From the NCBI GenBank assembly GCA_021229015.1, contig CM037778.1, positions 13,483,294-13,547,293 on the forward strand: 64,000 nucleotides of DNA. Reading direction: 5' to 3'. Origin of the DNA: Solen grandis. Taxonomy: Eukaryota; Mollusca; Bivalvia; Adapedonta; Solenidae. The position numbers were made by a program, and so were the translations under genes. Shown here piece after piece: positions 24,501-30,880 of this stretch; positions within the stretch are counted from its first letter, which is position 1, and each line of letters opens with the position of its first letter. Under the pieces are notes generated by a model. The model was given only the letters and a program-made list of their open reading frames with translations. It was not told where the DNA came from and did not search any database.

Positions 24501-25114
24501 GACGGATTAAAACATTTGGAACAAAGTTGACAGAACTTGATATTACAGATCTGTAAATGTTTCTCATCTCTTGCAGGTCCCGGACTACTATGATATTATC
24601 AAGCAGCCAATCAGCTTCCAGAAGATCAAAGACCGTCTGAACTGCCTTGTGTACGGCTCACCACAGGAAGTGATTGATGATGTGGCGCTCCTCTTTAGAA
24701 ATGCAGTGGAATACAACAAAGTAAGTTTCTTGTCCCATATTAGATGGGTAATTGTCTATTAAAGAAAACACTTCACTTACATGGGAAGAACATCCATTAT
24801 ACAATAAGCTACATGGTTGTTTTTTTTGTTGGTAGAGATTTTTGTCATATTCTTAAGTCATATTATTTCAGGTATTGAATATTGCATGTGAAAGTCTTGC
24901 AGCAATTGATAAATATGTTTTGTAATTTAATAATTTGTTATCTTTCCAGGTTGGGAGTGAAGTCTACGATTGCATTGAAGTGTCAGAAAAGTACTTTCTG
25001 GATCAGATTAAAAAACATTTACCGTTTTACGCTTACAACCGGGACAAAGTCTCCAATGGCTATGGGGACCACATGTACACAGACGATGGCCGACGATCAA
25101 GAAAAAGCAAATAA
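2502..25114 (+). CDS. baz1b: BAZ1B/WSTF-like chromatin remodelling subunit, 23 exons, N-terminus missing
   Basis: Non-catalytic partner of an ISWI ATPase (the WICH complex in vertebrates), acting on chromatin in the nucleus. Exons: 2502-2632, 2975-3083, 3567-3735, 4366-4469, 5114-5263, 5775-5932, 6228-6382, 7144-7327, 8395-8461, 9220-9334, 11241-11403, 12109-12273, 13212-13272, 13933-14040, 15628-15763, 16982-17115, 17420-17599, 19637-19818, 21266-21348, 21700-21965, 22416-22493, 24577-24720, 24950-25114. All introns are GT-AG and all phases agree, giving 1068 codons and a TAA at 25112-25114. Domain order: basic linker, DDT, WHIM1, WHIM2, WHIM3, PHD1, PHD2, bromodomain. The phrases FGDVAMV, SCYSGLL, LLQTLLQD and YSVQDHME point to BAZ1B rather than BAZ1A. 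The WAC/kinase N-terminus (some 400-500 residues) is lost at the gap. The extra PHD finger is unlike human BAZ1B. No frameshift seen. Confidence 0.93.
2714..2945. mobile_element. decayed MITE, family B
   Basis: The ends resemble TTACCCTTTTCC and GGTAATGGGTTAA. The interior carries 'CATGAGCAAACTGAGGAG', 'CTGATC' and 'AGCTCC...GGAGCT' phrases shared with copies near 4852, 11745, 49790 and 54980. Older than the TTAA MITEs described separately. Confidence 0.4.
3567..4469 (+). CDS. baz1b: BAZ1B DDT domain exons
   Basis: Exons 3567-3735 and 4366-4469 encode the DDT domain (about residues 99-165 of the visible protein), with the signature FGDVAMVTEFISCYSGLL and VVMILLQTLLQDQLAK. In ISWI partners the DDT domain helps bind the ATPase; that role is family knowledge. 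The acceptor at 3565-3566 is unusual: a long T tract is followed by GTAAAAAG before the exon. The intron between the two exons contains a TTAA-flanked MITE. Confidence 0.9.
3878..3955 (+). mobile_element. SINE body fragment
   Basis: A short piece with CTGGTTGGC, GTGTGGTATCATGCCACATG and a degraded GATACTGCA-like stretch matches the middle of the window's tRNA-headed SINE. Both ends are missing. Confidence 0.4.
4019..4250 (+). mobile_element. TTAA-flanked palindromic MITE (piggyBac-like ends), copy 1
   Basis: Flanked by TTAA at 4015-4018 and 4251-4254. The termini are inverted: CCCTTTCCCTCATA at the left and TATGAGGGAAAGGG at the right (an imperfect copy at the right). A strong internal hairpin, ATCAGCCTGCGAG / CTCGCAGGCTGAT, sits at about 4168-4200. 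The TTAA target and CCC ends suggest piggyBac-type mobilisation. It has no ORF and lies in a BAZ1B intron. Confidence 0.8.
4852..5088 (+). mobile_element. decayed MITE, family B
   Basis: Starts CTTCCCCTTCATATAGACTC and ends ATGAATATTCATGAGGTAAA. An internal palindrome, CAGACAGCTCC...GGAGCTGTCTG, lies at about 4899-4932. Same family as 11745-11990, 47938-48112 and 54980-55222. Confidence 0.5.
5114..6382 (+). CDS. baz1b: BAZ1B post-DDT and WHIM1 exons
   Basis: Exons 5114-5263, 5775-5932 and 6228-6382. The first completes the DDT-proximal region (DYKEVRVRLADI, SELVRLCLR) and ends in an acidic stretch. The second carries the WHIM1-type helix pair (LTTEQKVQILKGLC, YSVQDHMEEKQQ). The third is a Lys/Glu coiled-coil-like helix. 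A SINE lies in the intron between the first two. Confidence 0.88.
5475..5730 (+). mobile_element. tRNA-headed SINE, decayed
   Basis: A degraded tRNA-like head (AGAGCGTATGCC, then a box-B-like CCTGATTCACATC) is followed by the SINE body: ACATACCA, AAAATGGTACTGG, GTAAGGGTAATCCCAGAACTGGCT, and an AAACAATAA-like tail. It is in intron 5114-5775. Confidence 0.55.
6848..7018 (+). mobile_element. SINE body, 5' truncated
   Basis: Contains CCAGGACTG, GTCAGGATAATGTGACTGGG, GTGGTATCATGCCACATG, AGTAGACATAGTCTCC, ACTGAAATACTGTC and a tail ending AATAAACAAGCAAAC, in the same order as the full copy at 38449-38757. Confidence 0.65.
7144..8461 (+). CDS. baz1b: BAZ1B mid-region exons (basic coiled segment)
   Basis: Exons 7144-7327 and 8395-8461. 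They encode LLLTHFYGKKEDG, an acidic DADDDED stretch, KVKRRRM, and an Arg/Glu-rich helix that continues across the intron (RRQREIEEKIQ then RQKNMELLKEQK). The donor at 7328 (GTATGT) splits a Gln codon. No discrete domain; probably a long helix leading into WHIM2. Confidence 0.85.
7328..8394. other. BAZ1B intron, no recognised element
   Basis: This intron holds two imperfect repeats of a phrase like 'ATGGGAAGAG-AAG-TTGATTTTC-AG' (about 7515-7560 and 7650-7700). I see nothing else with support. Confidence 0.4.
8513..8728 (+). mobile_element. decayed MITE, family B
   Basis: Left end ATTCATCCTTTGCCTTATG and right end GAATATTCATGAGGTAAAG before GGTTAA. The interior is diverged. Assigned by its right end, which is the same as the copy ending at 5088. 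Confidence 0.4.
9099..9118. repeat. AT dinucleotide microsatellite
   Basis: About ten AT repeats in a BAZ1B intron, close upstream of the WHIM2 exon acceptor at 9219. Confidence 0.85.
9220..12273 (+). CDS. baz1b: BAZ1B WHIM2 and WHIM3 exons
   Basis: Exons 9220-9334, 11241-11403 and 12109-12273. The first has APIGTDRNHARYWIF and PGLYVEKG, continued as WVGEEMEY after the intron: the WHIM2 signature, involved in linker-DNA or ISWI contact in this family. An acidic Ser/Glu segment follows. The third exon has NLWFFYDNIKDVDTLIEALH and a Lys/Glu helix, matching WHIM3. The intron at 9335-11240 holds a nested pair of tandem-core elements. Confidence 0.9.
9556..9715 (-). pseudogene. antisense protein-like fragment in a BAZ1B intron
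   Basis: On the minus strand an open stretch reads with protein-like composition (DRPSKADVVKAF, EYANLREPFMRLL, GAEYGYEAYLFNRLF) and ends at a TGA at 9556-9558. Upstream the same frame runs into low-complexity ATAC-repeat-like sequence, so the 5' boundary is not a normal exon start. I do not recognise the family. It could be the last exon of an intronic antisense gene, or a remnant of a retrocopy or transposon protein. The boundary at 9715 is an estimate. Confidence 0.3.
10055..11200 (+). mobile_element. tandem-core element, family 4, split by a family 1 insertion
   Basis: The left part (10055-10110) has GTGTCACCTGCTGTAAGCAG and GGGATCACTTTT. The right part (11114-11200) resumes with CTGTCCATCCGTCCATTTG and ends with AGCAGGTGACATGTGTTCC and AAAACTCTTGG. 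CACCTGCTG and CAGCAGGTG are inverted repeats of each other. The 1-kb family 1 element between them is a later insertion. Another copy of the undisrupted order lies at 13786-13906. Confidence 0.6.
10111..11113 (+). mobile_element. tandem-core element, family 1 (nested)
   Basis: It begins AGCTCACCTGAGCAC with a 5' hairpin to GTGCTCAGGATGAGCT, followed by a CGTCCGTCGTCC run. Two kinds of monomer follow: three about 155-160 bp units beginning near GCACTCTAGCATCTTCAT, then units with CTCTAGAGGCCACAGTTTT and AAACTTGGTCAGGATGTTTG. It closes with CAGGTGAGCGACACAGGG, a GGCCATCTTGGCC hairpin and CTCTTGTTT. Open frames inside it are monomer read-through and not genes. Confidence 0.75.
11480..11576 (+). 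mobile_element. fragment of a TA-flanked MITE
   Basis: Matches the right part of the MITE at 26850-26995: TTATATGTTTAA, CTTCATTTAACTGTC, CTGTTAAGCGGTCAC, and ATTAGACAGGTTTG. The left terminal repeat is not evident. Confidence 0.4.
11745..11990 (-). mobile_element. decayed MITE, family B
   Basis: Starts CCTTTTACCTCATGAATATT and ends TCCATATGAGGCAAAGATGG. Internal palindrome CAGACAGCTCC / CAAGCTGTCT near 11905-11930. Reverse orientation of the copy at 4852-5088. Confidence 0.5.
12485..12700 (+). repeat. two family 5 3' ends flanking a poly(G) run
   Basis: Near 12508-12540 and 12665-12700 there are TTAATCAC...hairpin...CTAGTT / CCAGTT endings like that of the family 5 element at 19958-20990 (the second is diverged). 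They look like solo or 5' truncated copies. The 34-base G run at 12551-12584 lies between them. Confidence 0.4.
12551..12584. repeat. poly(G) run of 34
   Basis: An uninterrupted run of 34 G in a BAZ1B intron (G-rich on the coding strand). Its exact length is likely to be unreliable in the assembly. It could form quadruplex in the transcript; that is inference. Confidence 0.9.
12807..13182 (+). mobile_element. TA-flanked MITE interrupted by a TTAA MITE
   Basis: TA at 12805-12806 and 13183-13184. The ends read CAGTTGAACCTGTGG at the left and CACTTAAGACAGGCTAGACTG at the right, inverted to each other. Removing the nested element and one TTAA leaves about 138 bp, close to the 146-bp intact relative at 26850-26995. 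The TA target suggests Tc1/mariner mobilisation. Confidence 0.7.
12841..13074 (+). mobile_element. TTAA-flanked palindromic MITE, copy 2 (nested)
   Basis: 234 bp, flanked by TTAA at 12837-12840 and 13075-13078. Same terminal CCCTTTCCCTCATA inverted repeat and the same internal GCCTGCGAG/CTCGCAGGC hairpin as copy 1. It lies inside the TA MITE at 12807-13182 and is thus younger. Confidence 0.85.
13212..17115 (+). CDS. baz1b: BAZ1B linker exons between WHIM3 and PHD1
   Basis: Exons 13212-13272, 13933-14040, 15628-15763 and 16982-17115. They contain an acidic patch, ETEMRLRNGGLGGVDDY-type helix, VEWRD-like and LLGILDSCIRWEKSAENA segments. The last leads directly into PHD1, as WEKS segments do before the PHD finger in BAZ proteins. 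A polyglutamate tract (SEEEEEE) ends the third exon. Phases agree throughout. Confidence 0.85.
13786..13906 (+). mobile_element. short family 4 element
   Basis: GTGTCACCTGCTGTAAGTAG at the left, a TCTGTCCGTCC run, then AGTAGGTGACA, and GGTTCCAAAGAACACACTTGTT at the right end. The short GTTCC/GGAAC-type hairpin before the CTTGTT end fits the shared architecture. No tandem core remains. Confidence 0.55.
14095..14345 (-). mobile_element. second tRNA-derived SINE type, minus orientation
   Basis: On the minus strand the head has a box-A-like TGGTACAGTGGTATC and a box-B-like GGGATCAAGCCC, followed by a body with AACCCAGGAACCATTGGG. That last phrase recurs at 39418-39436 in a plus-strand copy. The open frame across it is incidental. 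Confidence 0.5.
14651..15267 (+). mobile_element. tandem-core element, family 1
   Basis: Starts AGCTCACTTGAGTACTCTGT (5' hairpin with GTGCTCAAGGTGAGCT). The units contain ATCATCTC, CTACTGGCCAGAGTTCAAAA and GGTACAGATGTTCC-like phrases. It ends CTATGGCCCTCTTGTTT. The right inverted repeat is eroded. Older than 15959-16579. Confidence 0.65.
15857..15957 (+). mobile_element. short family 4 element, abutting a family 1 element
   Basis: GTGTCATCTGCTTCTCCGTT at the left; ATCAGATGACATG and a CTTCAAGGAACAC / TTTTTGTT end at the right. The next base starts the AGCTCACC terminus of family 1, with no intervening DNA. Confidence 0.5.
15959..16579 (+). mobile_element. tandem-core element, family 1
   Basis: Starts AGCTCACC but the 5' hairpin is partly deleted and runs straight into TTCGTCCGGCGTCAACAATT. 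Two units of about 310 bp share ACGACATCTCCTCTGAAACC, AAACTTGGCAGG and CTCTGGTTGCCATGG phrases. It ends CTCAGGTGAGCGATTTAGGG, then GGCCATCATGGGCC and TCTTGTTT. Very similar to 18066-19041. Confidence 0.75.
17420..17599 (+). CDS. baz1b: BAZ1B PHD finger 1
   Basis: A single 180-bp exon encodes a complete C4HC3 PHD finger: CKVC, CDIC, HLYC, then WHCPAC (about residues 704-752). The spacing is canonical and all eight zinc ligands are present. It aligns with the single PHD finger of vertebrate BAZ1B. The flanking intron 3' of it carries a pogo/Tigger-type element with a nested insertion. Confidence 0.93.
17793..19495 (+). mobile_element. pogo/Tigger-like DNA transposon remnant carrying a nested family 1 element
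   Basis: Flanked by TA at 17791-17792 and 19496-19497. Inverted termini: CAGTTGGTACTCGTTATCTC at the left and GAGATAACGAGTGCCGACTG at the right. This terminal style is known from pogo/Tigger elements. Removing the nested 18066-19041 segment leaves about 0.73 kb, too short for a full transposase. A 63-codon frame at 19081-19272 may be a remnant but is not recognisable. Confidence 0.75.
18066..19041 (+). mobile_element. tandem-core element, family 1 (nested)
   Basis: The cleanest copy. AGCTCACCTGAGCAC, loop, GTGCTCAAGGTGAGCT forms the 5' hairpin, followed by GGCGTCCGTCGTCGTGCGTC. Three tandem units of about 290-310 bp follow. The end has CTCAGGTGAGCGATTTAGGG, the GGCCATCATGGGCC hairpin and TCTTGTTTT. 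The 120-codon open frame inside is unit read-through. Confidence 0.8.
19637..21348 (+). CDS. baz1b: BAZ1B PHD finger 2 (additional)
   Basis: Exons 19637-19818 and 21266-21348 encode a second C4HC3 finger: CFGC, CAEC, YHLDC, and after the intron WVCNNC (about residues 788-832). An AGG codon is split by the intron. Human BAZ1B has only one PHD finger; Drosophila ACF1 has two. This could be an ancestral state lost in vertebrates or a lineage gain. All zinc ligands are present, so it should fold. Confidence 0.9.
19958..20990 (+). mobile_element. tandem-core element, family 5
   Basis: Begins TATACCCCCGAAACGAAGTT with a 5' hairpin to GGGGGGGTATA, then a GGTCGGTCGGT run. Five or so units of about 155 bp carry AAAACAATTTCATACAATGG, GAGGAAGTGCAGTGCACAAG and ACAGAGTTATTGCCCTTTGT. 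It ends GCGGGGGTATTAATCAC, a short hairpin (ATCAC/GTGAT) and TAGTTCTAGTTT. It separates the two PHD2 exons. Confidence 0.7.
21700..21965 (+). CDS. baz1b: BAZ1B acidic/basic disordered linker exon with tandem NAG acceptors
   Basis: The exon encodes KRKRKESTSEESEEDDSE, then Arg/Ser-rich disorder, between PHD2 and the bromodomain. Three CAG triplets lie in a row at 21697-21705. Using the first, second or third as acceptor keeps the frame and would add or drop one or two Ala residues. Confidence 0.85.
22416..25114 (+). CDS. baz1b: BAZ1B bromodomain and C-terminus
   Basis: Exons 22416-22493, 24577-24720 and 24950-25114. The first gives helix Z (MLDFKHAWPFYLNV). The second gives the ZA loop with VPDYYDIIKQPISFQKI and helices A-B, ending in LFRNAVEYNK with the Asn that normally contacts acetyl-lysine. 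The third completes helix C (VGSEVYDCIEVSEKYF) and ends in a basic tail, RRSRKSK, at TAA 25112-25114. Predicted competent to bind acetylated histone; that function is inferred from the motif. Confidence 0.93.
22494..23590. other. BAZ1B bromodomain intron, first part
   Basis: No transposon ends recognised. On the minus strand, 23399-23610 is an open stretch with protein-like composition (KKQNVIEIPDSESDN, TSTSVTEPSSS, ITEKFKSAMNRYF) ending at a stop near 23399. It is reported as a finding because its status is unclear. Confidence 0.35.
23594..24008 (+). mobile_element. family 3 tandem-core element, 5' truncated
   Basis: Contains GTCCATCCGTTCTTCCGTCC, one monomer with AATGCAGTGCACAAGAATGA and TTATTGTCCTTTGTTATTTT, then CAAGCATTCAGCAGGGGGTG, the GGCCATGT/ACATGGC hairpin and TCTTGTT. 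Opposite orientation to 696-1890, whose end is nearly identical. Confidence 0.6.
24009..24576. other. BAZ1B intron, unassigned sequence with a 143-codon open frame
   Basis: An open frame of 143 codons runs at 24099-24530 on the plus strand. It has no recognisable motif, and overlapping frames are also open. It may be part of an unrecognised transposon. The acceptor of the bromodomain exon (CATCTCTTGCAG) is at its right end. Confidence 0.3.
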
Positions 25115-25530
25115 CTTAGGCTTGTTTTTAGTCCAGTTTAAGAAATGAAATTCTTAAATTTATATAGATAGATGTCGGTCTCAGTGTGCTACAGCGAAGG
25201 GGAATTTGACTAAAGGACCTCTGTGTTTGACATTGTCATCAGAATAATAGCATCTCATTATTATACCTGCACTTTTACTGGGGACATAGTCAACATTCTT
25301 CCTTGCTGGAGAAACACAAGGGAGGAGATGGATGCCTTGATATGATGCAGGCTTGGTCCTTTCTGTACACTATTTATTGTAATTAGGAGTTAATGTTGTA
25401 TATTCCATGTTGTCATTATTTGAAAGAAAAGGCTTTGAAATGTATCAAGAAGGCATATATATATTTTTCTATTGCAGGAAGTTTTTAGACAAAAGATTAA
25501 GAATATGAAAAATAAATGTTTTATTTTCAA
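25115..25530 (+). terminator. baz1b: BAZ1B 3' UTR with poly(A) signal
   Basis: The sequence after the stop has no open frame. A canonical AATAAA stands at 25511-25516, followed by a T-rich stretch, the likely cleavage signal. Further AATAAA copies at about 25618 and 25675 could give longer ends. Confidence 0.55.
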
Positions 25531-26007
25531 AACAGTTTTCACTATTCACGTATGTTGATATAAGGATCTTTTTTCTCGCAGTCATGCAAGACTTTTAGCC
25601 TGTAAATTAGCGTTTGAAATAAATCATAATCATAGAATGTCAGAAATCAGCCCAACTTTAGAACATTGTGTAAATAAATAAAAAAAATTGTAGGCCAACA
25701 TACAGTTCTCATATAACCCACCTGAAAATCAACCTAGTGAACCTCGCTTATCCTAGCACAGCAAATCATTTGCAGATACGTAATTTGCAACGCTGTAGTA
25801 TTCTATAGACGTGAAATTAATGCTGATATGGAAATCAGATTTGTCAAAGAAATATCTTGAGCCTGTTCTGGTTTTACGCTATTACTTCTTAGGAATAAGG
25901 ACCCTGAAATAACTCAGTAGCAGGCATGTCATGATTTACTCTGGTTTAATGATACATGAAAACTGCAAGGCGGCTAATGAAAACTTGTTGGGACCTTAAA
26001 CACAATA

Positions 26008-26272
26008 TACAAACAATACCAAAGTCATAAAAAATGGTACTGGTATAGCTCCCTTACTTAGCGCTCAGCATTATAGGGTAGTTACAGGACTGGTTGGCCC
26101 AGTGTCAGAATAATATGACTGGTTGTGGTATCATGCCAAATGTCTACAGCATGATAATGCAGTGTGGCAGCACTATATCTGTCTCAAGTTGACATAGTCT
26201 CCAAATGGCTGAAAGTCTCCAAATGGCTGAAAAACTGTCGGTGGGACGTTTAACCCAACAAACAACTAGAGA
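26008..26272 (+). mobile_element. SINE, body complete, head absent
   Basis: ATACCAAAGTCATAAAAAAT, GGTACTGGTATAGCTCCC, GTTGTGGTATCATGCC, AGTTGACATAGTCTCC and the tail ACGTTTAACCCAACAAAC. The phrase TCTCCAAATGGCTGAAA is duplicated in tandem at about 26188-26230. Confidence 0.7.
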
Positions 26273-26596
26273 AACTGCTTTTTCTTTGTTGAGTAAAATT
26301 TAGAATTTTTTAAGAAAAATTTGCCCTTGATTTTCATTATCAGTTATTCTGTTATCTATAAGTGACTGTCAAACTTGTGATTATTTTGATTAACTGGTCT
26401 CATATATTTTGTGTGCAATCAGTTTCACTCCACATGTCTTAAAATTGTACATTGATATTTGTGTTGCATTTATGTGTGATAATTATAAGATGACATAGGC
26501 GTTATTTGAATAGCAGTCAAAGATGAGAATGCATATTTCTGATGTGTATTTATTTAGAATGATTTTATAAAAGTTCACATGAGCAGATGTATTTAA

Positions 26597-26830
26597 CCCT
26601 TTCCCTCATAGAGGACACCATGAAAAGACCTATGCGAACAGCATAAAACCAGATCAGCCTGCGAGAAACTCGCAGGCTGATCAGGTTTTATGCTGTTCGC
26701 TGCTCCTCAGTGGTCTGGAAATGAGGATTTTGTAATTAAATTTGGTATGGTTTAACTGTGGTTTTCTGCAGATCAGGCTTTATGTGGTACCTATTGAGTG
26801 CGTCAAAAGGAGTCTATATGAGGGAAAGGG
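26597..26830 (-). mobile_element. TTAA-flanked palindromic MITE, copy 3
   Basis: 234 bp between TTAA at 26593-26596 and 26831-26834. Reverse orientation of copies 1 and 2. It has the same terminal inverted repeats and central hairpin, and is nearly identical to copy 4 at 42910-43143. Confidence 0.85.
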
Positions 26831-26849
26831 TTAAGTAAGGTATCATATA

Positions 26850-26995
26850 CAGTTGCACCTGTATTAAGGGGTCAACCTGCATTTAACGGTCTGTTTTAAA
26901 ATGACTAAACTAGAATCAGTTATATGTTTAACCTTCATTTAGCGATCACCTCTGTTAAGCAGTCACATACTGACCACTTAAGACAGGTTTGACTG
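26850..26995 (+). mobile_element. TA-flanked 146-bp MITE
   Basis: TA at 26848-26849 and 26996-26997. Left end CAGTTGCACCTGTATTAAGG and right end CCACTTAAGACAGGTTTGACTG, inverted and near-complementary. Tc1/mariner-type target. It is the intact relative of the split element at 12807-13182. Confidence 0.75.
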
Positions 26996-27182
26996 TATTC
27001 GTGAAGTAGACATAAGATTGATTTTAAAAGTTTTAATTTCATAAAGTTTACGGGGATTGCATACATTCTTAAATATCTGGGAATAGGAAAAGAAAAAAAA
27101 TTTGATTACAGATAACAAACATTGTTTAAGCTCTAAGAACATTATGTAAATTGTTCTTTTTGGTTCAGATGATGGTGTTTTT

Positions 27183-28158
27183 AGCTCGACTATTCGTAGA
27201 ATATGAGAGCTATTGTAGTCACCCTGGCGTCGGCGTTGGCGTTGCAGCTTTTGGTTAAAGTTTTGCGTGCAAGTTACTATCAACCTTATATCTCAATACC
27301 CATTTATGGTATTGACTTGAAAGTTTATAAATATGTTCAGGGGCATCAGACAACCAAGGTAGATAACTCTTGACTGAATTTGATATGAATTATGGCCCCT
27401 TTTTTAACTTAGAAATTTTGGTTAAAGTTTTGCATGCAATAGAAAATTTGGTTAAAGTTTTGTGTGCAAGCTACTATCTAGTTTGTATCTCAATAACCAT
27501 TCATGGTATTGACTTGAAAGTTTATGAATATGTTTAGGGGCATCATACAACCAAGGTAGATAACTCTTGATGGAATATATTACAAATTATGGCCCCTTTT
27601 TAACTTAGAAATTTTGGTTAAAGTTTTGCATGCAAGATACTCTCATGCTTATATCTCAGTATCAAGCATGCGATTGATTTGAAATATCTTTAATATGTTT
27701 AGGAGTATCATACTATCAAGGTAGATAACTTTTGATGGAATATATTACAAGTTATGGCCCCTTTTTTAACTTAGAAATGTTGGTTAAATTTTTGCATTCA
27801 AGCTTCTATCCAGCTTATATCTCAGAAATTGCTTGTGGAATTGACTAGAAAGTTAAGGTGTGTCTTCAAGGGCATCAGAAAACAGGAGGATAACTTTTGG
27901 ACTGATGCAAATTATGGCCCTTTTCTAACTTGGATTTTTGGTTCAAGTTTTGCATGCACAGTGTTATTGTGCTTATGTCTCAGTAACTAGGCATGGGATT
28001 GATTTTAGACATCATAAATATATTAAGGGGTATCAGACTATCAAGGTATATCATTTTTTAATATTACTATGAAGGGCAAGAATTGAAATAGATTTCATTT
28101 GATTTACCAACAAGCATTTTGAATAGTCGAGCGTGCTGTCCTCTGACAGCTCTTGTTT
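27183..28158 (+). mobile_element. tandem-core element, family 2
   Basis: Starts AGCTCGACTATTCGTAGAAT, followed by GGCGTCGGCGTTGGCGTTGC. Five or so units of about 170 bp contain TTTTGGTTAAAGTTTTGC, ATATCTCAATACC and AATTATGGCCCCTTTTTTAA. It ends GAATAGTCGAGCGTG (inverse of the start), a CTGTCCTCTGACAG hairpin and CTCTTGTTT. Both ends copy the plan of family 1 with different inverted repeats. Confidence 0.75.
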
Positions 28159-29497
28159 ATCATTATATTGAGAGGAAACTTAAGTGGTCACAGTACTGCT
28201 TTAAAATATGATCTTGAATTGAGCCTGAGACTCACCTGAATGTGTTCCTCTGTACTTCCAGGATGGCTGAAAATAATTCCTGTGAAAGGTGCTCAATGAA
28301 AATTTATAATAACTAAAGACTGGAATAAAATACCTATATTGGATTATTTAATCTGTCTTGGTAATGTATATGTATGGAAATCAAACTAAGCATTACCAGT
28401 ACACAGCATCTTATTTCCTGTCTCAGCATAGAAATAGGTGCTTTAATTTTTGTAGATTTTCCAGTCACCATCTTGCTAAAGATGTATGTACATTCTTTAT
28501 ACCACAATTAGAACTAAACTGGAATTTTTTTTTAGTTATATCACAAACCCAAACCATTTTTTTTTCTTTTTCCAGCTATGCTACTTACAGGGTTATTCAT
28601 CACTTTTGTGTGATAACTCTAGTTGTTGATTTTAATCGCCCCTGTCAGGTATTTTTACGCAATTGTTACAACTTTTATATCCAAGAAAATATGTTCGGTG
28701 GTTCTGCTGTGTGACTCCTGAAATCTGTATCACAGTTGATACTTGCATTGATGTTCTGTGTGTGTTTGAATATTGTTATTTTTTTTTTATTTCAATGCAT
28801 GGCATTTTTTAGCACATTAGGACAAAACTTGTAAATTATTTATTTATAGTGTTATCTTGTATAACAAGTGAATTTATCAATGTACATGTTTGAAATGAAA
28901 TTAGGGACTAAATTAAGGACATCCCTTTAACTTAATTTGATATTTAAAAGCTTCCTTTTGAACATAACAGACCCTTCCAGTATTTACAGGTACATGTACC
29001 GGTATATCAAAATTTAACTTACAGCTTATCCAATAACTTCATTGGGATAATGTGCTGGTTGACCTGTTTCACACAAAACAGCATGGGTTTGAAACTGTTT
29101 GCAAGCTTGCCAAGACATGAATGGAAAATAATTCCGTCACAATATGTAAAGGTGGGGCTTAATTTTCACAGCAAAACTAGAAAAGTCCATTATGTTCAAA
29201 GTAAGTGGTTTAATGTAGACCATAGTGTCATACTGAAAGGAGGTTCTGGGGTCAGATTTTTAATGTTGATAAATAGCATGAAGATAATATAATGATTGCA
29301 TTTCTTAGGTCATTCATTTTAATCAATAGCTAACTTAATTTGAGTTATGTGATTTTTCTGCATGTAAAGTATTGAAGTTTTGATAAGCATGCTGTATTTG
29401 TGTGTATTTGCGGACTAAATTTCCGTTTACGTGATCGTTGTTAGTACTGTGTTGTCCCCATGTGTTAAGTTCAGTTGCAGTCTGATGCTCGCAGGAA

Positions 29498-29525
29498 GAT
29501 TAAGCTCAAATTCCACCAACAATAC
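29498..29525. repeat. fragment of a TTAGCGC-containing terminal repeat
   Basis: ATTCCACCAACAATACTTAG followed by CGCAAAG, the same phrase as the left end of the element at 31224-31533. A related piece is near 48975. Confidence 0.35.
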
Positions 29526-30594
29526 TTAGCGCAAAGTAAGTCTTGTATTGTTAAATGAGGTAAACACTTTCCACCGCTTCCATTTTACCATATATTCAAG
29601 TATGTAGCTATGTTAACTTGAATTATTACATTGATATCTATTAATATTTGTTGATGTTAGAAAGACTGATTAAATTTAAAAAATTTTACGCTAAATATGG
29701 TTTATGGAATTAAAGCAAGGATTAAACAGTTTCATGCAGATTGGGGGTGGGGGGTCCAATACTTCATTATATTTTAAAATCACTGATGTGGGAATCTTTC
29801 CACTTTGTTTACTAGAAGACTTCTATAGATTCATGTTTCATTGCCATACTTGCTAGCTTGCTTTAATTTTTTTCCTCTAAAAAAATGCTATTTTCTAAAA
29901 CTGTATGTGGCTGTTGATTGCCTTATTTTTTGGCTTAAAACTTAATTTGTCAACCAGTCACTCATTCAATATCCTTTCATTGGATTTACGAGTTTTGCAT
30001 TTCAAGAAGTTTATCTGAGGATTTTTTAAGTATGTTATCTCTAACTTAATTGCTAACTTAGACCAAAAAAGTGCGAGAAGAAAAATAATAATAATAATAA
30101 AAAAGATATTCCTATCAAAAATTATATTTGCAGGACAGTTTCTACATTGGTTTACCTTTAAAACTTCAATGAAAAAAGTTGGTTTTATCCCAGCCTTGTA
30201 TTAAATTACTCCCATTTGTATATAATTGAAGCATGATATCATCCATGTAATTATGTAGAGTTACTCTACTCTGTGTACAGAATAAACCTCCAAGTGTGAG
30301 AGACTAACAGACAGACATTTTATAGACGGTAGTTTCCCATGATTGCTATGAATTGATAATATCTACATGTATTTTTGTCACTAGTGATGTTTTAACTGTC
30401 ATGATGGTATCAAATAAATAAACATAAAACATCAGCCCAGTGAGTGTCTCTTTGTTTCTTTATAATCCACACAAGGACGATGCTAAGGAAGTTATCGCTC
30501 AGTGGTGCAAAAAAATGCATGACAGTTGGTATATTTAGTTACACACTAGTGTTGATATTCCCCACCCCATCCTTTACAAACCATGATGGGCAGA

Positions 30595-30880
30595 GTTGGC
30601 ATCCAGTTATTATATTGTGATATAAGGGTAGTTCCAGGATTGGCTGACCCGGTTTCAGGATAATGTGATTGGGTGTGGTACCATGCCACATGTCTATGTT
30701 GTAATACTGCAATGTGTCTAGTTGGTCCAGTGTCCGGGTAATAAATGGTGTGGTATCATGCCACATGTCTACGGCGAGATACTGCAGGGTAGCAGCTCTA
30801 TATCTGTCTCAAGTGGACATAGTCTCCAAATGACTGAAATACTGTCGGCGGGACGTCAAAACCCAATAAGCAAACTAATA
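30595..30880 (+). mobile_element. SINE with internal duplication
   Basis: The body is present twice in part: GTGTGGTACCATGCCACATG at about 30675 and GTGTGGTATCATGCCACATG at about 30749, each followed by a GATACTGCA-like phrase. The tail is GACGTCAAAACCCAATAAGC. Either a tandem duplication or one SINE inserted in another. Confidence 0.6.

Noticed and set aside
24099..24530. 143-codon open frame in a BAZ1B intron
   Set aside because: No recognisable motif and other frames overlap it; it lies wholly inside an intron flanked by well-supported bromodomain exons.
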